Below, one piece after another: positions 27,516 to 36,918 of a DNA stretch of 64,000 nucleotides (positions are counted from its first letter, which is position 1; each line of letters begins with the position of its first letter). The notes under the pieces were generated by a model. It saw only the letters and a program-made list of their open reading frames with translations, did no database searches and was not told the origin of the DNA. The stretch comes from CAIWTU01 sp963815135. Lineage in GTDB: Bacteria; Desulfobacterota; Desulfuromonadia; Geobacterales; Geobacteraceae. The position numbers and the translations under genes are program-made. The stretch covers positions 248,001 through 312,000 of the forward strand of contig CAWFFO010000006.1 in assembly GCA_963815135.1 (NCBI GenBank). The letters run 5' to 3'.

Positions 27516-30500
27516 GCGCAATTGCGTCGGGAATTCCTGCAAAATCGTCTGCAGCAGGCCGGAAAATTACCAGTGCTTCATATCTGACGAAATATGCCGG
27601 GGTGGCATTTGCCCTTCTGACCTTCCTGGTAATGCTTACCCCTGCTATTTCACTTGCAGCCGTCACTGGAGACCAGATAGTCAATAATGCCCGGTTTTCC
27701 GCACTCGCCGTCACCCCCGTCGCTGCATCGGTGAATGTCGGGGTGGTGATTCGCACCCCGTCCAAAATCGAGCTGCTTGAATATACGCCGGGTGCAACAC
27801 CGGTCAACGTTGCACCCGGCGCCTACCGCAACGGCAGCGGCCCTGCCGCTCCTTTTGTCGACCTGGTCGCGCCCATGCTGGTAGGCGCCACAACCCCCGT
27901 CGATCTGTCAAGGCCGGTGCCGCTTGCTCCAGCGTCCCTTTTCCACGAGGGAGAGCCGATTTTCATCCGGGTGACCGACCCTGACCAGAACCTGGACAGA
28001 ACCCGCGCGGAAACCGTCTTCGTAACTATAACCGATGACGTCACCGGCGACACGGAGATTGTCCGCCTGACGGAAACAGGTACAGACACCGGAGTTTTTA
28101 CAGGCTACATCCAGTCGACCGGGGAAAAATCCGCTTCGTCTTACAACGGATCGCTTCCCATATCTGCGGGCAGCAATGTCAAGGCGACATATGCCGACAT
28201 CGCCGACCCCGGTGACTCGTCAACCACTTCAGTTGCGGTGGACCCCTTCGGCATCGTCTTCAACAGCATCACCGGGAAACCGATCGACGGTGTGAAAATC
28301 ACGCTGATCGATGTCGCGACCGGCACACCGGCAACGGTCCTGGGAGATGACGGCAAAAGCACGTTTCCGTCAACCCTCACCACAGGCGCATCCGTTACCG
28401 ATGCAAGCGGGCGGCAGTACGATTTTCCTCCCGGCGGTTTTCGCTTTCCTTTCGTCAATCCCGGCAAATACCAGTTCCGGGTCGAGGCACCGGCCGGCTA
28501 TTCAGGACCCTCCACGGTTCCTGATGCGACCTTGCAGGCATTGGCCGGGGGTCCTTTTGCCCTGGTTGATCCCGGCTCCAGGCTGGACCCGTTCACGCTC
28601 AACCCCGGACCTGCAATGCACATCGACATACCTCTCGACCCGGCGACTTCCGTCTTGTGGCTGCAGAAGACTGCGGGCAAGGATAGCGTGGCGATCGGTG
28701 ATTTTCTCCCCTATGAGCTTGATCTGCAGAATTCCGATAAGGCCGCTTTTTCCCTGGGAGTTCTCGTAACCGATATCCTGCCGCCCGGTTTTCGCTTGCA
28801 GAAAGGTTCGGTGAGGATAAACGGGATAGTTGCTCCTGATCCTGCCATTTCCGTCGATGGCCGCATTCTCACCTTTTCAGTCGGTGACCTGCCGCCGGGA
28901 ACTTCCCTGGCCGTTCGCTATGTTGCGGAAGTTGCCGCCGGAGCCAGGGTCGGCGTTGCTACCAATGTTGCCTCAGCCCAAAGCGCTGCCGGTGTTACAT
29001 CGAACCTCGCCAAGGCCAGCGTTCAGGTACGTTCGGATTTTCTGGACAGCCGAAGCATCCTCATGGGACAGGTTGTCAACGGGGCCTGCGGCTCTCCCGT
29101 GAAAGACGGGGAAAAGGGAGTCGAAGGGATCAGGATTTTCATGGAGGACGGGACATTTGTCGATACCGACAAACGGGGTATGTTCCACTTCGAGGGCATC
29201 ACCCCCGGCACCCATGTGGTGCAGCTCGACCTAGATTCGCTGCCAAAAGGATACCAGGTAGTTCCGTGCGAGGAAAACACCCGCTTCAGCGGCTCCTCCT
29301 ATTCACAGTTCGTGGATGTGCAGGGGGGAAGCATGTGGCGTGTCGATTTCCATGTCGTTCATCATGCGAGCGTCAAAAAGGTTGCGCCACCGCCGCCGGT
29401 CAAGGGGGAAATGAGCCTTGAGCTGCAAAACTCGCTGGACGGCGAGTCCGTGGATTACCAGGTCCCGCTGAAGGTGCATGATATGCCGAAAAGCGACCTG
29501 AGGCTCGTGGTGACCCTTCCTGATGGCGTGCAGTACGAGGCTGGCAGCTCCCGGTTGGACGGCAAATCCCTGCCGGACCCGGTGACAGCGGGCCGGGTGC
29601 TGACTTATTCCCTTGGCAGCCATCCGGGCGAATGGACCGGCAAGATCACTTTCAAGGCCCGGCTGCCAGGCAACGGCAAGGATGACGATCTCCCGAGCAG
29701 TGCAACGCTTGACTGTGCAACCCCCGGCAGTGTGGGAAAACCGCCCGCAGCCGGGACCGTACTGCGCAGATTCAGGGAAAAGAACCGCCTCACCTTGCCG
29801 GAATTCGTTCTCCGTCCTCATTTCCCCACTTTCGGCGCCGAGCTCTCCGGGAAAGACCAGCTGATGCTGGATGACCTGGCGCGGCTGCTCATGGTTCTGA
29901 ACATCGATCAGATCGAAGTTACCGGCTATACCGACAACGTCCCGATATCGTCCCAAAGCCGCGATGTCTACAAGGACAACATGGCTCTTTCCAGGGCACG
30001 AGCCGAAAGTGTCGGCCGCTATCTGATCGAGACGCTCCATCTTCCGGCGTCGAAGCTCCTGATCAAAGGCATGGGTGAAAAGATGCCGATTGCCGACAAC
30101 CGAACTGAAGAAGGAAGGTCGCTCAACCGGCGGGTGGCAATCAAGGTTCGTACCGAGCGCCTGTATGACAAGACCGGTTATGAAATCGTGAAGGGGAAAA
30201 GCGGCATCAGGACGGCACAGGTAAGCAATCCCGATAAAGGGCCGGAGCCGGTTGCGGCAAAAATGGCCGCGGACCCGCCTGATCAGCTGGAAAAACGCAG
30301 GGAGACGAAGGAAGAAGAGGGAATTCTCTCCCCCTCCGACAAGGCCATCCTTATTCATCCGGTCAACGCCGTCCGGGTAAACATTCCGTTATCGCTGACC
30401 CCGCGTCTTTTACTGGACGGGAGAGAAGTTCCCGCAGAGCGAATCGGTTTCTCGAAAAAAGACAGCAAGTCCGGCAAGGCCACCTACTCCTATATCGGGG

Positions 30501-33409
30501 TCGACTTCGGCAAACAGGGTGAACACACCTTACAGCTCCAGGGAATGGATCCGTTCGGCAACGCCCGTTTCAACCAGTCGATCAAGGTTGTGCGGAGCGG
30601 AGAGATTGCAGCCATACGTCTGAAACAGGCCGACGGCAATATCGCCGACGGCAGGACCCCGGTCAGGCTGCAGTTGGAACTGCTGGATGCCTCCGGACAA
30701 ATCATTCCCGCGGAAACCGACCTGGAGTTGCGCGGCGGCACGCTCAGACCCCTTAAGAAAACTGACGGTCTCTCCGAAACCGGCTCCGACAAAACCGAGC
30801 ACGTACATATCGACAGACAGGGAAATGTCCTGTTCCAGCCTGTCAACAGCAGCGGCCCGTATCGAGCCGTCATCGGTTACAACAATGTGACCCTGGAAGC
30901 GGAAACCTACGTGAAACCGGTGATGCGGGACTGGATACTGGTCGGCCTGGGTGAAGGTACGATCGGCTATAATACCGTGTCCGGGAACATGGAGAGCCTG
31001 CGCGATTCAGACCAGGAAGATCATCTCTACGACAACGGCCGGCTGGCCTTCTACGCCAAGGGAAAGATCAAGGGTGAGTGGCTCCTGACCATGGCCTATG
31101 ACAGCGCCAAGGGAAAGGGCGGCACGGGGAACAGCAGCCTGTTCCAGACCATCGATCCCAATACCTATTACACCCTTTACGGAGACGCCTCACAGCAGCA
31201 GTACGATGCTTCGAGCGCCCGAAAGATTTACCTGAAGATTGAACGCAGCCAGTTCTATGCCCTGTTCGGCGACTACGATACCGGTCTCACTGTCACCGAG
31301 CTTTCCCGCTACAGCCGCCGCATGAACGGTCTGAAGTCCGAATACCGGGGAAAGCATTTCGAGGCGAACGTCTTCGGCGCCAAAACGGCGCAGGCGTATG
31401 CCAGGGACGAGATTCGCGGTGACGGCACCTCCGGGCTCTACCACCTGTCGCGCAAGAACATCGTGCTTAACTCCGAAAAAATAACCATTGAAACCAGGGA
31501 TCGTTTCCGCAGCGAGATTATTGTCGATTCCACGCCCATGAACCGTTTTACCGACTACAGCATTGACTATGACGCCGGCACTGTCTTCTTCAAGCAGCCG
31601 GTCCAGAGCAGGGATGAAAATTTCAATCCGGTTTTTATCGTCGTCGAATACGAAACCGATGACGGCGGACAGGCATACACCTACGGGGGCAGACTTGGGA
31701 CAAAGCTCCTTGACGAGAAGCTGAAGGCCGGCTTTACCTACATCCACGAAGGGCAGGTGAATGGCCAGGGAAACAGTTACGGCATGGACGCCAGTTACAA
31801 AGTAGTGGACGGAACTACCCTGAAGGCCGAAGTCGCCAGGACGGATACGCGATTCGGAAATACCTCCAGTGAAGGCAACGCCTACCTTGCCGAACTCGAG
31901 CACCATTCGAAAAAACTGGACACAAGGGTCTATTACCGCGAACTGGGCCAGGGGTTCGGCCTTGGACAGCAGAACGGCAGCGAGACGGCGACCCGCAAGG
32001 GAGGGGTGGATGCGGCTTACAAACTATCAGATCCGCTGACCCTGGGAGGAGAGTTCTACCGGCAGTACAACCTGGCAGGCGGCGATGTGCAGGACGTGGC
32101 CGAAGCAAGGGCCGCCTACTCTGCCGGTCCGTATGGTGCCCATCTTGGCGGGCGCTATGCCAGCGACAGGCTGGGCGACGGCAGCGTCAATACTTCGCAG
32201 CAGTTGACCATGGGCGGCAGCTGGCTCACCCTGAACAGGAGGCTGACTCTCCGCGCGGATCATGACCAGTCGATCGGCAGCAACAACAATGCAACTTTCC
32301 CCACCCGCAGCACCTTCGGCGCAGATTTCAGGCTGACGGAGAAGGTCACGCTTTTCGCCCAACAGGAGATCACCAGCGGCGGCGGCGCGAAAACCAACAC
32401 AACCGGCGTAGGCATGAAAACCGCCCCGTGGGATGGCGGAGAGGTCAATACGACCATGGGACGGAATATGGATGAGAACGGCAACAGGATGTTTGCCCTG
32501 TTCGGGCTCAAACAGACTTTGAAGATCAGCGACAAGTGGAGCGTTGATGGCGGAATGGAGCGGAGCCAGACCATAAAAGACAGCAGGAATTATCAGTTCA
32601 ACACCAACGTCCCGCCTGCCTCCGGAGACAACGAGGATTTTACTGCGGTATCTTTGGGGACAACCTATACCGAGAAAAAGTGGAATTTGAACAACCGGCT
32701 GGAAATGCGGACCTCCGATTCGGATGACAAATGGGGAGTCGTTTCCGCCTATGTCGGCGAACCGAAGGAGGGCTGGGGCTGGTCGGCGCGCTGCGAGGTT
32801 TTCGATGTTAAAACCGCCGCCGGAGCGAAAACCGTGAGCGGTGACCTGCGCCTCGGCCTGGCCTATCGTCCGCTGTTTACCCGGTGGATTGTTCTGGACA
32901 GGCTCGACCTTCTCTACGACCGGCAGGTGGGCGAGGGCACGGTAACAACGACTGCGGACGGCCAGACAGTCACATCGTTCAACAGTGAAAACCGGCGCGT
33001 CGTAAACAACCTGAGCGCCAACTACAAGATCGACAACAAAACCCAGATTTCCGCCATGTACGGCGCCAAGTATGTGTCCGAGACAATCGACGGCGGCGAT
33101 TACAGCGGCTTTACCGATGTTGTCGGTATCGAGGCGCTCTATGACCTGACAAAGAAATGGGACATCGGCCTTCGGGGCAGTATCCTCCATTCATGGAATT
33201 CAGCCCAGATCAACTACAGCTCCGGCCCCTTGGTGGGATACAATGTCGCCAAAAACGCCTGGGTCAGCCTGGGCTACAATTTCACCGGCTTTACCGACAA
33301 GGATTTTTCAGCAGCCGAATACACCGCCCGGGGGCCTTATCTGCATTTCAGCCTGAAGTTCGACCAGAACTCCGCCAAAGACGCTGCCAATTGGATTAAC
33401 CATCTGTAA
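27419..33409 (+). CDS. Giant outer-membrane/surface protein: DUF11, SdrD-like and OmpA domains plus beta-rich C-terminal region
   Basis: About 1996 residues. After a long N-region, a signal segment (GVAFALLTFLVMLTPAISLAA) leads to beta domains, a DUF11 repeat (VLWLQKTAGKDSVAIGDFLPYELDL), an SdrD/carboxypeptidase-regulatory-like domain (GVEGIRIFMEDGTFVDTDKRG), a second DUF11-like unit, and an OmpA-type peptidoglycan-binding domain at about 785-910 (VTGYTDNVPIS, LSRARAESVGRYL, LNRRVAIKV). The last 800 residues alternate aromatic/polar strands like a large outer-membrane barrel, ending YLHFSLKFDQN. An internal OmpA domain with a barrel after it is unusual. Start is uncertain: ATG 27419 gives about 55 residues before the signal; ATG 27513 with GGAAG would need one frameshift. 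Confidence 0.82.
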   Translation: MAYCFSDNFFDRLPGKKTGISDGYQPGCPEEHGAIASGIPAKSSAAGRKITSASYLTKYAGVAFALLTFLVMLTPAISLAAVTGDQIVNNARFSALAVTPVAASVNVGVVIRTPSKIELLEYTPGATPVNVAPGAYRNGSGPAAPFVDLVAPMLVGATTPVDLSRPVPLAPASLFHEGEPIFIRVTDPDQNLDRTRAETVFVTITDDVTGDTEIVRLTETGTDTGVFTGYIQSTGEKSASSYNGSLPISAGSNVKATYADIADPGDSSTTSVAVDPFGIVFNSITGKPIDGVKITLIDVATGTPATVLGDDGKSTFPSTLTTGASVTDASGRQYDFPPGGFRFPFVNPGKYQFRVEAPAGYSGPSTVPDATLQALAGGPFALVDPGSRLDPFTLNPGPAMHIDIPLDPATSVLWLQKTAGKDSVAIGDFLPYELDLQNSDKAAFSLGVLVTDILPPGFRLQKGSVRINGIVAPDPAISVDGRILTFSVGDLPPGTSLAVRYVAEVAAGARVGVATNVASAQSAAGVTSNLAKASVQVRSDFLDSRSILMGQVVNGACGSPVKDGEKGVEGIRIFMEDGTFVDTDKRGMFHFEGITPGTHVVQLDLDSLPKGYQVVPCEENTRFSGSSYSQFVDVQGGSMWRVDFHVVHHASVKKVAPPPPVKGEMSLELQNSLDGESVDYQVPLKVHDMPKSDLRLVVTLPDGVQYEAGSSRLDGKSLPDPVTAGRVLTYSLGSHPGEWTGKITFKARLPGNGKDDDLPSSATLDCATPGSVGKPPAAGTVLRRFREKNRLTLPEFVLRPHFPTFGAELSGKDQLMLDDLARLLMVLNIDQIEVTGYTDNVPISSQSRDVYKDNMALSRARAESVGRYLIETLHLPASKLLIKGMGEKMPIADNRTEEGRSLNRRVAIKVRTERLYDKTGYEIVKGKSGIRTAQVSNPDKGPEPVAAKMAADPPDQLEKRRETKEEEGILSPSDKAILIHPVNAVRVNIPLSLTPRLLLDGREVPAERIGFSKKDSKSGKATYSYIGVDFGKQGEHTLQLQGMDPFGNARFNQSIKVVRSGEIAAIRLKQADGNIADGRTPVRLQLELLDASGQIIPAETDLELRGGTLRPLKKTDGLSETGSDKTEHVHIDRQGNVLFQPVNSSGPYRAVIGYNNVTLEAETYVKPVMRDWILVGLGEGTIGYNTVSGNMESLRDSDQEDHLYDNGRLAFYAKGKIKGEWLLTMAYDSAKGKGGTGNSSLFQTIDPNTYYTLYGDASQQQYDASSARKIYLKIERSQFYALFGDYDTGLTVTELSRYSRRMNGLKSEYRGKHFEANVFGAKTAQAYARDEIRGDGTSGLYHLSRKNIVLNSEKITIETRDRFRSEIIVDSTPMNRFTDYSIDYDAGTVFFKQPVQSRDENFNPVFIVVEYETDDGGQAYTYGGRLGTKLLDEKLKAGFTYIHEGQVNGQGNSYGMDASYKVVDGTTLKAEVARTDTRFGNTSSEGNAYLAELEHHSKKLDTRVYYRELGQGFGLGQQNGSETATRKGGVDAAYKLSDPLTLGGEFYRQYNLAGGDVQDVAEARAAYSAGPYGAHLGGRYASDRLGDGSVNTSQQLTMGGSWLTLNRRLTLRADHDQSIGSNNNATFPTRSTFGADFRLTEKVTLFAQQEITSGGGAKTNTTGVGMKTAPWDGGEVNTTMGRNMDENGNRMFALFGLKQTLKISDKWSVDGGMERSQTIKDSRNYQFNTNVPPASGDNEDFTAVSLGTTYTEKKWNLNNRLEMRTSDSDDKWGVVSAYVGEPKEGWGWSARCEVFDVKTAAGAKTVSGDLRLGLAYRPLFTRWIVLDRLDLLYDRQVGEGTVTTTADGQTVTSFNSENRRVVNNLSANYKIDNKTQISAMYGAKYVSETIDGGDYSGFTDVVGIEALYDLTKKWDIGLRGSILHSWNSAQINYSSGPLVGYNVAKNAWVSLGYNFTGFTDKDFSAAEYTARGPYLHFSLKFDQNSAKDAANWINHL

Positions 33410-33582
33410 ATACACTTTTTTCACCATCCTGGAGTGCATCCCGGAATCCGGACGCCCGGCAACGCCTCGCCTCTTTCCCGAAAACATATCGTTGACACGG
33501 CATTAGGAATCGGGCACATTAAGTTCGAATAATTCATTAGATATGTGGATGTGCGTCAAAGTCTTAACCTGGAGGATGCGGA

Positions 33583-34020
33583 GTGGAACCCTGGAAATGG
33601 ATTGCGGCGGGGCTTGTCCTTGCCATGCTGGAGCTTGTAATCCCTTCGTTTACTATTATCTGGTTCGGCCTGTCGGCGGTGGTCGTCGGGATTGTTTCAT
33701 TTTTTCCCGGCATGCGATCTCTGCCCGTGCAGCTGGCCATCTGGGCGGTGTTGTCTATAGTCTTCACATATGCCTGGTTCAAGTACTTCCGCCAGGAAAC
33801 GAAGACACTCTCGGGCCAGGGGAAAGAGTCCATTATCGGCAAGGCGGGGGTTGTCATAAGGGTCAATGATTCAACCTTCCACAGCGGCGCAATCCGCTTT
33901 CCTGTTGCCGTGCTGGGTTCCGACGAATGGTCTTATGTAACGGATGATCCAATTCAGGTCGGCGACCGGGGGGTTATCACTGACATAGCCGGTGGCAAGC
34001 TGGTCATAAAAAAAGGCTGA
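33583..34020 (+). CDS. NfeD-like membrane protein
   Basis: A 145-residue short NfeD protein: two or three N-terminal helices (AAGLVLAMLELVIPSFTIIWFGLSAVVVG, LAIWAVLSIVFTYAWF) and a C-terminal OB-fold (IIGKAGVVIRVNDSTFHSGAIRFPVAVLGSDEWSYV). NfeD proteins pair with SPFH/stomatin proteins, exactly as here, in membrane microdomain quality control. A GTG start at 33583 follows GGAGGATGCGGA. The stop is 39 bases before the next start. Confidence 0.9.
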   Translation: MEPWKWIAAGLVLAMLELVIPSFTIIWFGLSAVVVGIVSFFPGMRSLPVQLAIWAVLSIVFTYAWFKYFRQETKTLSGQGKESIIGKAGVVIRVNDSTFHSGAIRFPVAVLGSDEWSYVTDDPIQVGDRGVITDIAGGKLVIKKG

Positions 34021-34059
34021 TTGTTCAAATTTTCATATCAATGCAGAAAAGGAGGGTAT

Positions 34060-34905
34060 ATGCCGGTTCTTGTTGTTTTCGGGATCCTCGCGGCGGCGGT
34101 CGCCGTGACAATAATGATGGGTGTGCGCATTGTGCCGCAGGGGTATGAGTATGTCGTCCAGCGACTGGGCAAATACCACGTGACGCTCAAGCCCGGGCTG
34201 AATTTCATCATCCCCTATATCGATTCGGTCGCCTACCGCATTTCCACCAAGGACATGCCCCTGGAGATAGGCGCCCAGGAAGCGATTACCAAGGACAACG
34301 CGGTTATTGTCTGCAATGCCATCGCCTTCATCAAGGTGGTCGACCCGGTCCTGGCGGTATACGGGATCTCCAATTTCGAATACGCCATCCAGAACCTGAT
34401 CATGACCACGCTCCGGGCAATTATCGGCGAAATGGAGCTGGACGTGGCATTATCCTCGCGGGACACCATCAAGGCACGGCTCCGGGAGATCATCTCCGGT
34501 GACGTTGTCGATTGGGGCATCTCGGTGAAATCGGTGGAAATCCAGGACATAAAACCGTCTTCCTCCATGCAGAACGCCATGGAACAACAGGCTTCCGCCG
34601 AAAGAACCAAAAGGGCGGCGATCCTGGAAGCCGAAGGCCGCAAGGCGGCGGTGATTCTTGAGGCGGAGGGCAAGCTGGAGGCGGCGAAAAAAGAGGCTGA
34701 AGCGCAGGTGACCCTTGCGGATGCTTCGGCAAAAGCCATCGAGAACATCGCCCAGGCAGTGGGCGACAAGCAACTGCCGGCCATGTTCCTGCTGGGCGAC
34801 AGGTACGTGGGCGCCATGCAGAAACTCGCCTCCGCGCCGAACACCAAGACTTACGTTCTCCCGGCGGACCTGCTGGGCGCCGTGAAGGGTATATTGCACA
34901 ACTGA
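34060..34905 (+). CDS. SPFH/stomatin-family protein (slipin/QmcA-like)
   Basis: A 281-residue SPFH protein: an N-terminal membrane helix (MPVLVVFGILAAAVAVTIM), the SPFH domain (VPQGYEYVVQRLGKYHVTLKPGLNFIIPY, SVEIQDIKPS) and a long alanine/glutamate coiled coil (ERTKRAAILEAEGRKAA...EAEAQ). Such proteins form membrane rings that control protease access or raft-like domains. The ATG at 34060 has AGGAGG seven bases upstream; a TTG at 34021 would add 13 residues. Forms a two-gene unit with nfeD and ends at a strong terminator. Confidence 0.92.
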   Translation: MPVLVVFGILAAAVAVTIMMGVRIVPQGYEYVVQRLGKYHVTLKPGLNFIIPYIDSVAYRISTKDMPLEIGAQEAITKDNAVIVCNAIAFIKVVDPVLAVYGISNFEYAIQNLIMTTLRAIIGEMELDVALSSRDTIKARLREIISGDVVDWGISVKSVEIQDIKPSSSMQNAMEQQASAERTKRAAILEAEGRKAAVILEAEGKLEAAKKEAEAQVTLADASAKAIENIAQAVGDKQLPAMFLLGDRYVGAMQKLASAPNTKTYVLPADLLGAVKGILHN

Positions 34906-34938
34906 TTATCCGCTAAAATCCGGGAAACTGATCGAAAT

Positions 34939-34973
34939 AAAAGGCCGTCGCCCGTGAGAGGCGACGGCCTTTT
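34939..34973 (+). terminator. Bidirectional intrinsic terminator
   Basis: A 14-bp perfect stem (AAAAGGCCGTCGCC with its complement at 34960-34973) has A-runs on one side and T-runs on the other. It ends the nfeD-SPFH transcript and could also stop the recombinase transcript that comes from the right. Confidence 0.92.
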
Positions 34974-35056
34974 ATTGTTACACAACCCTCAACATGGCCG
35001 GTGAAGGCGGCATTCCGGCTGAGCTTGCCGAAACACCACCTTTACCGCCCGAGGGG

Positions 35057-36415
35057 TCAGAAATCCAGCGGACTCTTCTGTTCTTTTACCGTCCTCACCG
35101 GGACGCAGTGGGTGTAAATCATCGTCGTTTTCAGGCTGGAGTGCCCCAGGAGCTTCTGGATCACGCGGATGTCGTAATTGGCCTGCAAGAGGTGGGTGGC
35201 GAACGAGTGGCGAAAGGTGTGGGCGGTCACGCGCTTGGGGATTTTCGCTTTTCGGACGGCATAATACAGTGCCTTCTGCAATTCGGTTTCATGGAGATGC
35301 CAACGTCGTTTTTCACCGGTTTTCTCCATCACCGTCAGGGACCTCAGCGGAAAAAACCACTGGTGGATGAACTCTTTCGGAGCTTTGGGATATTTCTTTT
35401 CCACTGCGTCATCCAGAAACACTCCATCGTATCCGGCCTTCAAATCCTGCTCATGCAACTCTCCAATGAAATTAATCTGTGCCTTCAATTCCGGTAAAAT
35501 CGTTGTCGGAAGCGGCACGGTCCGATCCTTTTTTCCTTTACCGTGCACGGTTAATGTCCTGTCGTCGAAGTTGAAATCCCGCACCCGAAGCTGCAATCCT
35601 TCAAACAGCCGAAGACCGCACCCAAAAAGAACTTTTATGAAGAGTTTGTAGGGGTAGGCGAGCTGCTCCAGGATGGCGTCGATTTCCGATCTGGAGAGCA
35701 CCATGGGGATGTAAAGGGATTTCTTTGCACGAGGGACATCGCGCAGGTCGCCGAACTCTTTTTCCAAGGCATGCCTGTAAAGAAACAGCAAGGAGTTGAA
35801 TGCCTGATTTTGCGTCGAAGCGGCGACTTTGCATCTAACCGCCAGGAAAGTGAGGTAATCCTTCACGTCGGTGGTTGACAGCTCCTGTGGTGATTTGTTC
35901 TTCAGGAATCGTTGAAAACGTCTTGACCAGTTGGCGTAGGTTTTCAGGGTCTTTCTGGAATAGTGACGTACCTTTATTTCAGCAGCAAGTGCCTCCAGCA
36001 CAGTATCCCATTCGGGCGAGTCGGATTTTTCGTTATATCCGGCTTCGCAATATTGCGTGACCCGCTCTTTTACTGCCGGAATCGAAGTGCAGGCTGTCGA
36101 CAAGTTGCGGCAAATTTGTCGTTCCTGTATTCGAGTGGGACTACCCGCAGTTTCCTCCCGGCCACTAATCTCAAAGTATAGTGAAACTGAATGAGCTGCC
36201 TGCTGACGTTGCATTTCGCTTTGCTTCTTTTCCTTCAGCTTTTCCAGAAAAAGGCGGATTTGCTCAGATTTCTGGCATGAAAGCGGATGTTTACGTTGGA
36301 AATCAAGGAAATATCTCAACCATTTCTTGTAATGAGCATAAAGGCCAGGAGGAATCTCATGTCTGATCAGCAGTTTTTCGAATTGGTGCAGAATATCATC
36401 AGGAATTGCTTGCAT
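35057..36415 (-). CDS. intI: Integron-type tyrosine recombinase (IntI-like) with an extra N-terminal domain
   Basis: A 452-residue tyrosine recombinase. Catalytic residues are complete: R in GCGLRLFEGLQL, K in HGKGKKDRTVPL, H-x-x-R in AHTFRHSFATHLL, H in LLGHSSLKTT and Y in MIYTHC. The IntI-specific insert is present (FIHQWFFPLRSLTVMEKTGEKRRWHLHETELQKAL). It is about 110-120 residues longer than classical IntI: residues 1-85 look like a second core-binding domain before the usual one at about 140-240. It would recombine attC and attI sites. It is read leftward, away from the cassette-like array at 36.5-49 kb, as in integrons. A LexA-like operator lies upstream. Confidence 0.88.
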   Translation of the reverse strand: MQAIPDDILHQFEKLLIRHEIPPGLYAHYKKWLRYFLDFQRKHPLSCQKSEQIRLFLEKLKEKKQSEMQRQQAAHSVSLYFEISGREETAGSPTRIQERQICRNLSTACTSIPAVKERVTQYCEAGYNEKSDSPEWDTVLEALAAEIKVRHYSRKTLKTYANWSRRFQRFLKNKSPQELSTTDVKDYLTFLAVRCKVAASTQNQAFNSLLFLYRHALEKEFGDLRDVPRAKKSLYIPMVLSRSEIDAILEQLAYPYKLFIKVLFGCGLRLFEGLQLRVRDFNFDDRTLTVHGKGKKDRTVPLPTTILPELKAQINFIGELHEQDLKAGYDGVFLDDAVEKKYPKAPKEFIHQWFFPLRSLTVMEKTGEKRRWHLHETELQKALYYAVRKAKIPKRVTAHTFRHSFATHLLQANYDIRVIQKLLGHSSLKTTMIYTHCVPVRTVKEQKSPLDF

Positions 36416-36449
36416 GCCACCCTCCTATTCCAACAACCAAAAAACTAAA

Positions 36450-36467
36450 AGTTATCATATGACAACC
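36450..36467 (-). promoter_or_regulatory. LexA-like SOS operator upstream of intI
   Basis: AGTTATCATATGACAACC is nearly palindromic and fits GGTT-N2-C-N4-G-N3-ACC, the motif I recall for Geobacter LexA, at all fixed positions but the first. It lies 35-52 bases before the recombinase start, where it would repress transcription until DNA damage. SOS control is usual for integron integrases. Confidence 0.5.
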
Positions 36468-36579
36468 TTAGTATCAAATTTTGGATGTGTCAATAGGATG
36501 TATTAATAAATGTATTTTTCGAAATAAATATTTGTGATATATAAGTGGCGGACCTGAATATGCTTGGCCGGAGTGATGG

Positions 36580-36918
36580 ATGAAAGCGCGTGTCAAATTA
36601 AAACCGGGTCAAAAGGGAACAAAGAAGCTGACGGAGCAATATGGAGACGCCCTCATTTGTGTTCGCTACCGATATGATGCTGAAAATAGAAAGAAGCTGA
36701 AAACCGTAGAAATTATTGTCAGCGAAAGTGACTGGACACCACCAACGGTGAGTTATCAGGCGGGCACGTTGGTATCACTACGTATTGGGTTTAATGAAAA
36801 AGCGATTCAGGAGCAAGTGCGGGCTCTTGGCGGACGTTGGGACCGGGTGCATCGACTCTGGTTTATCCCTTATGGCTGCATTGCCGGGACTAAATTGGAA
36901 AAGTTTATAGTATCATAA
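36580..36918 (+). CDS. Conserved hypothetical protein next to the recombinase
   Basis: A 112-residue basic protein starting MKARVKLKPGQKGTKKL. It ends in an aromatic-rich segment (GGRWDRVHRLWFIPYG). I know of similar short proteins beside recombinases or transposons, but no function. GGAG precedes the ATG. Five palindromic repeats begin inside its stop codon. It is divergent from intI, so it occupies the first-cassette position; it could be a recombinase partner or a DNA-binding regulator, neither shown. Confidence 0.65.
   Translation: MKARVKLKPGQKGTKKLTEQYGDALICVRYRYDAENRKKLKTVEIIVSESDWTPPTVSYQAGTLVSLRIGFNEKAIQEQVRALGGRWDRVHRLWFIPYGCIAGTKLEKFIVS

Noticed and set aside
33492..33522. TTGACA as promoter of nfeD
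   Set aside because: A perfect -35 but no acceptable -10 at normal spacing.
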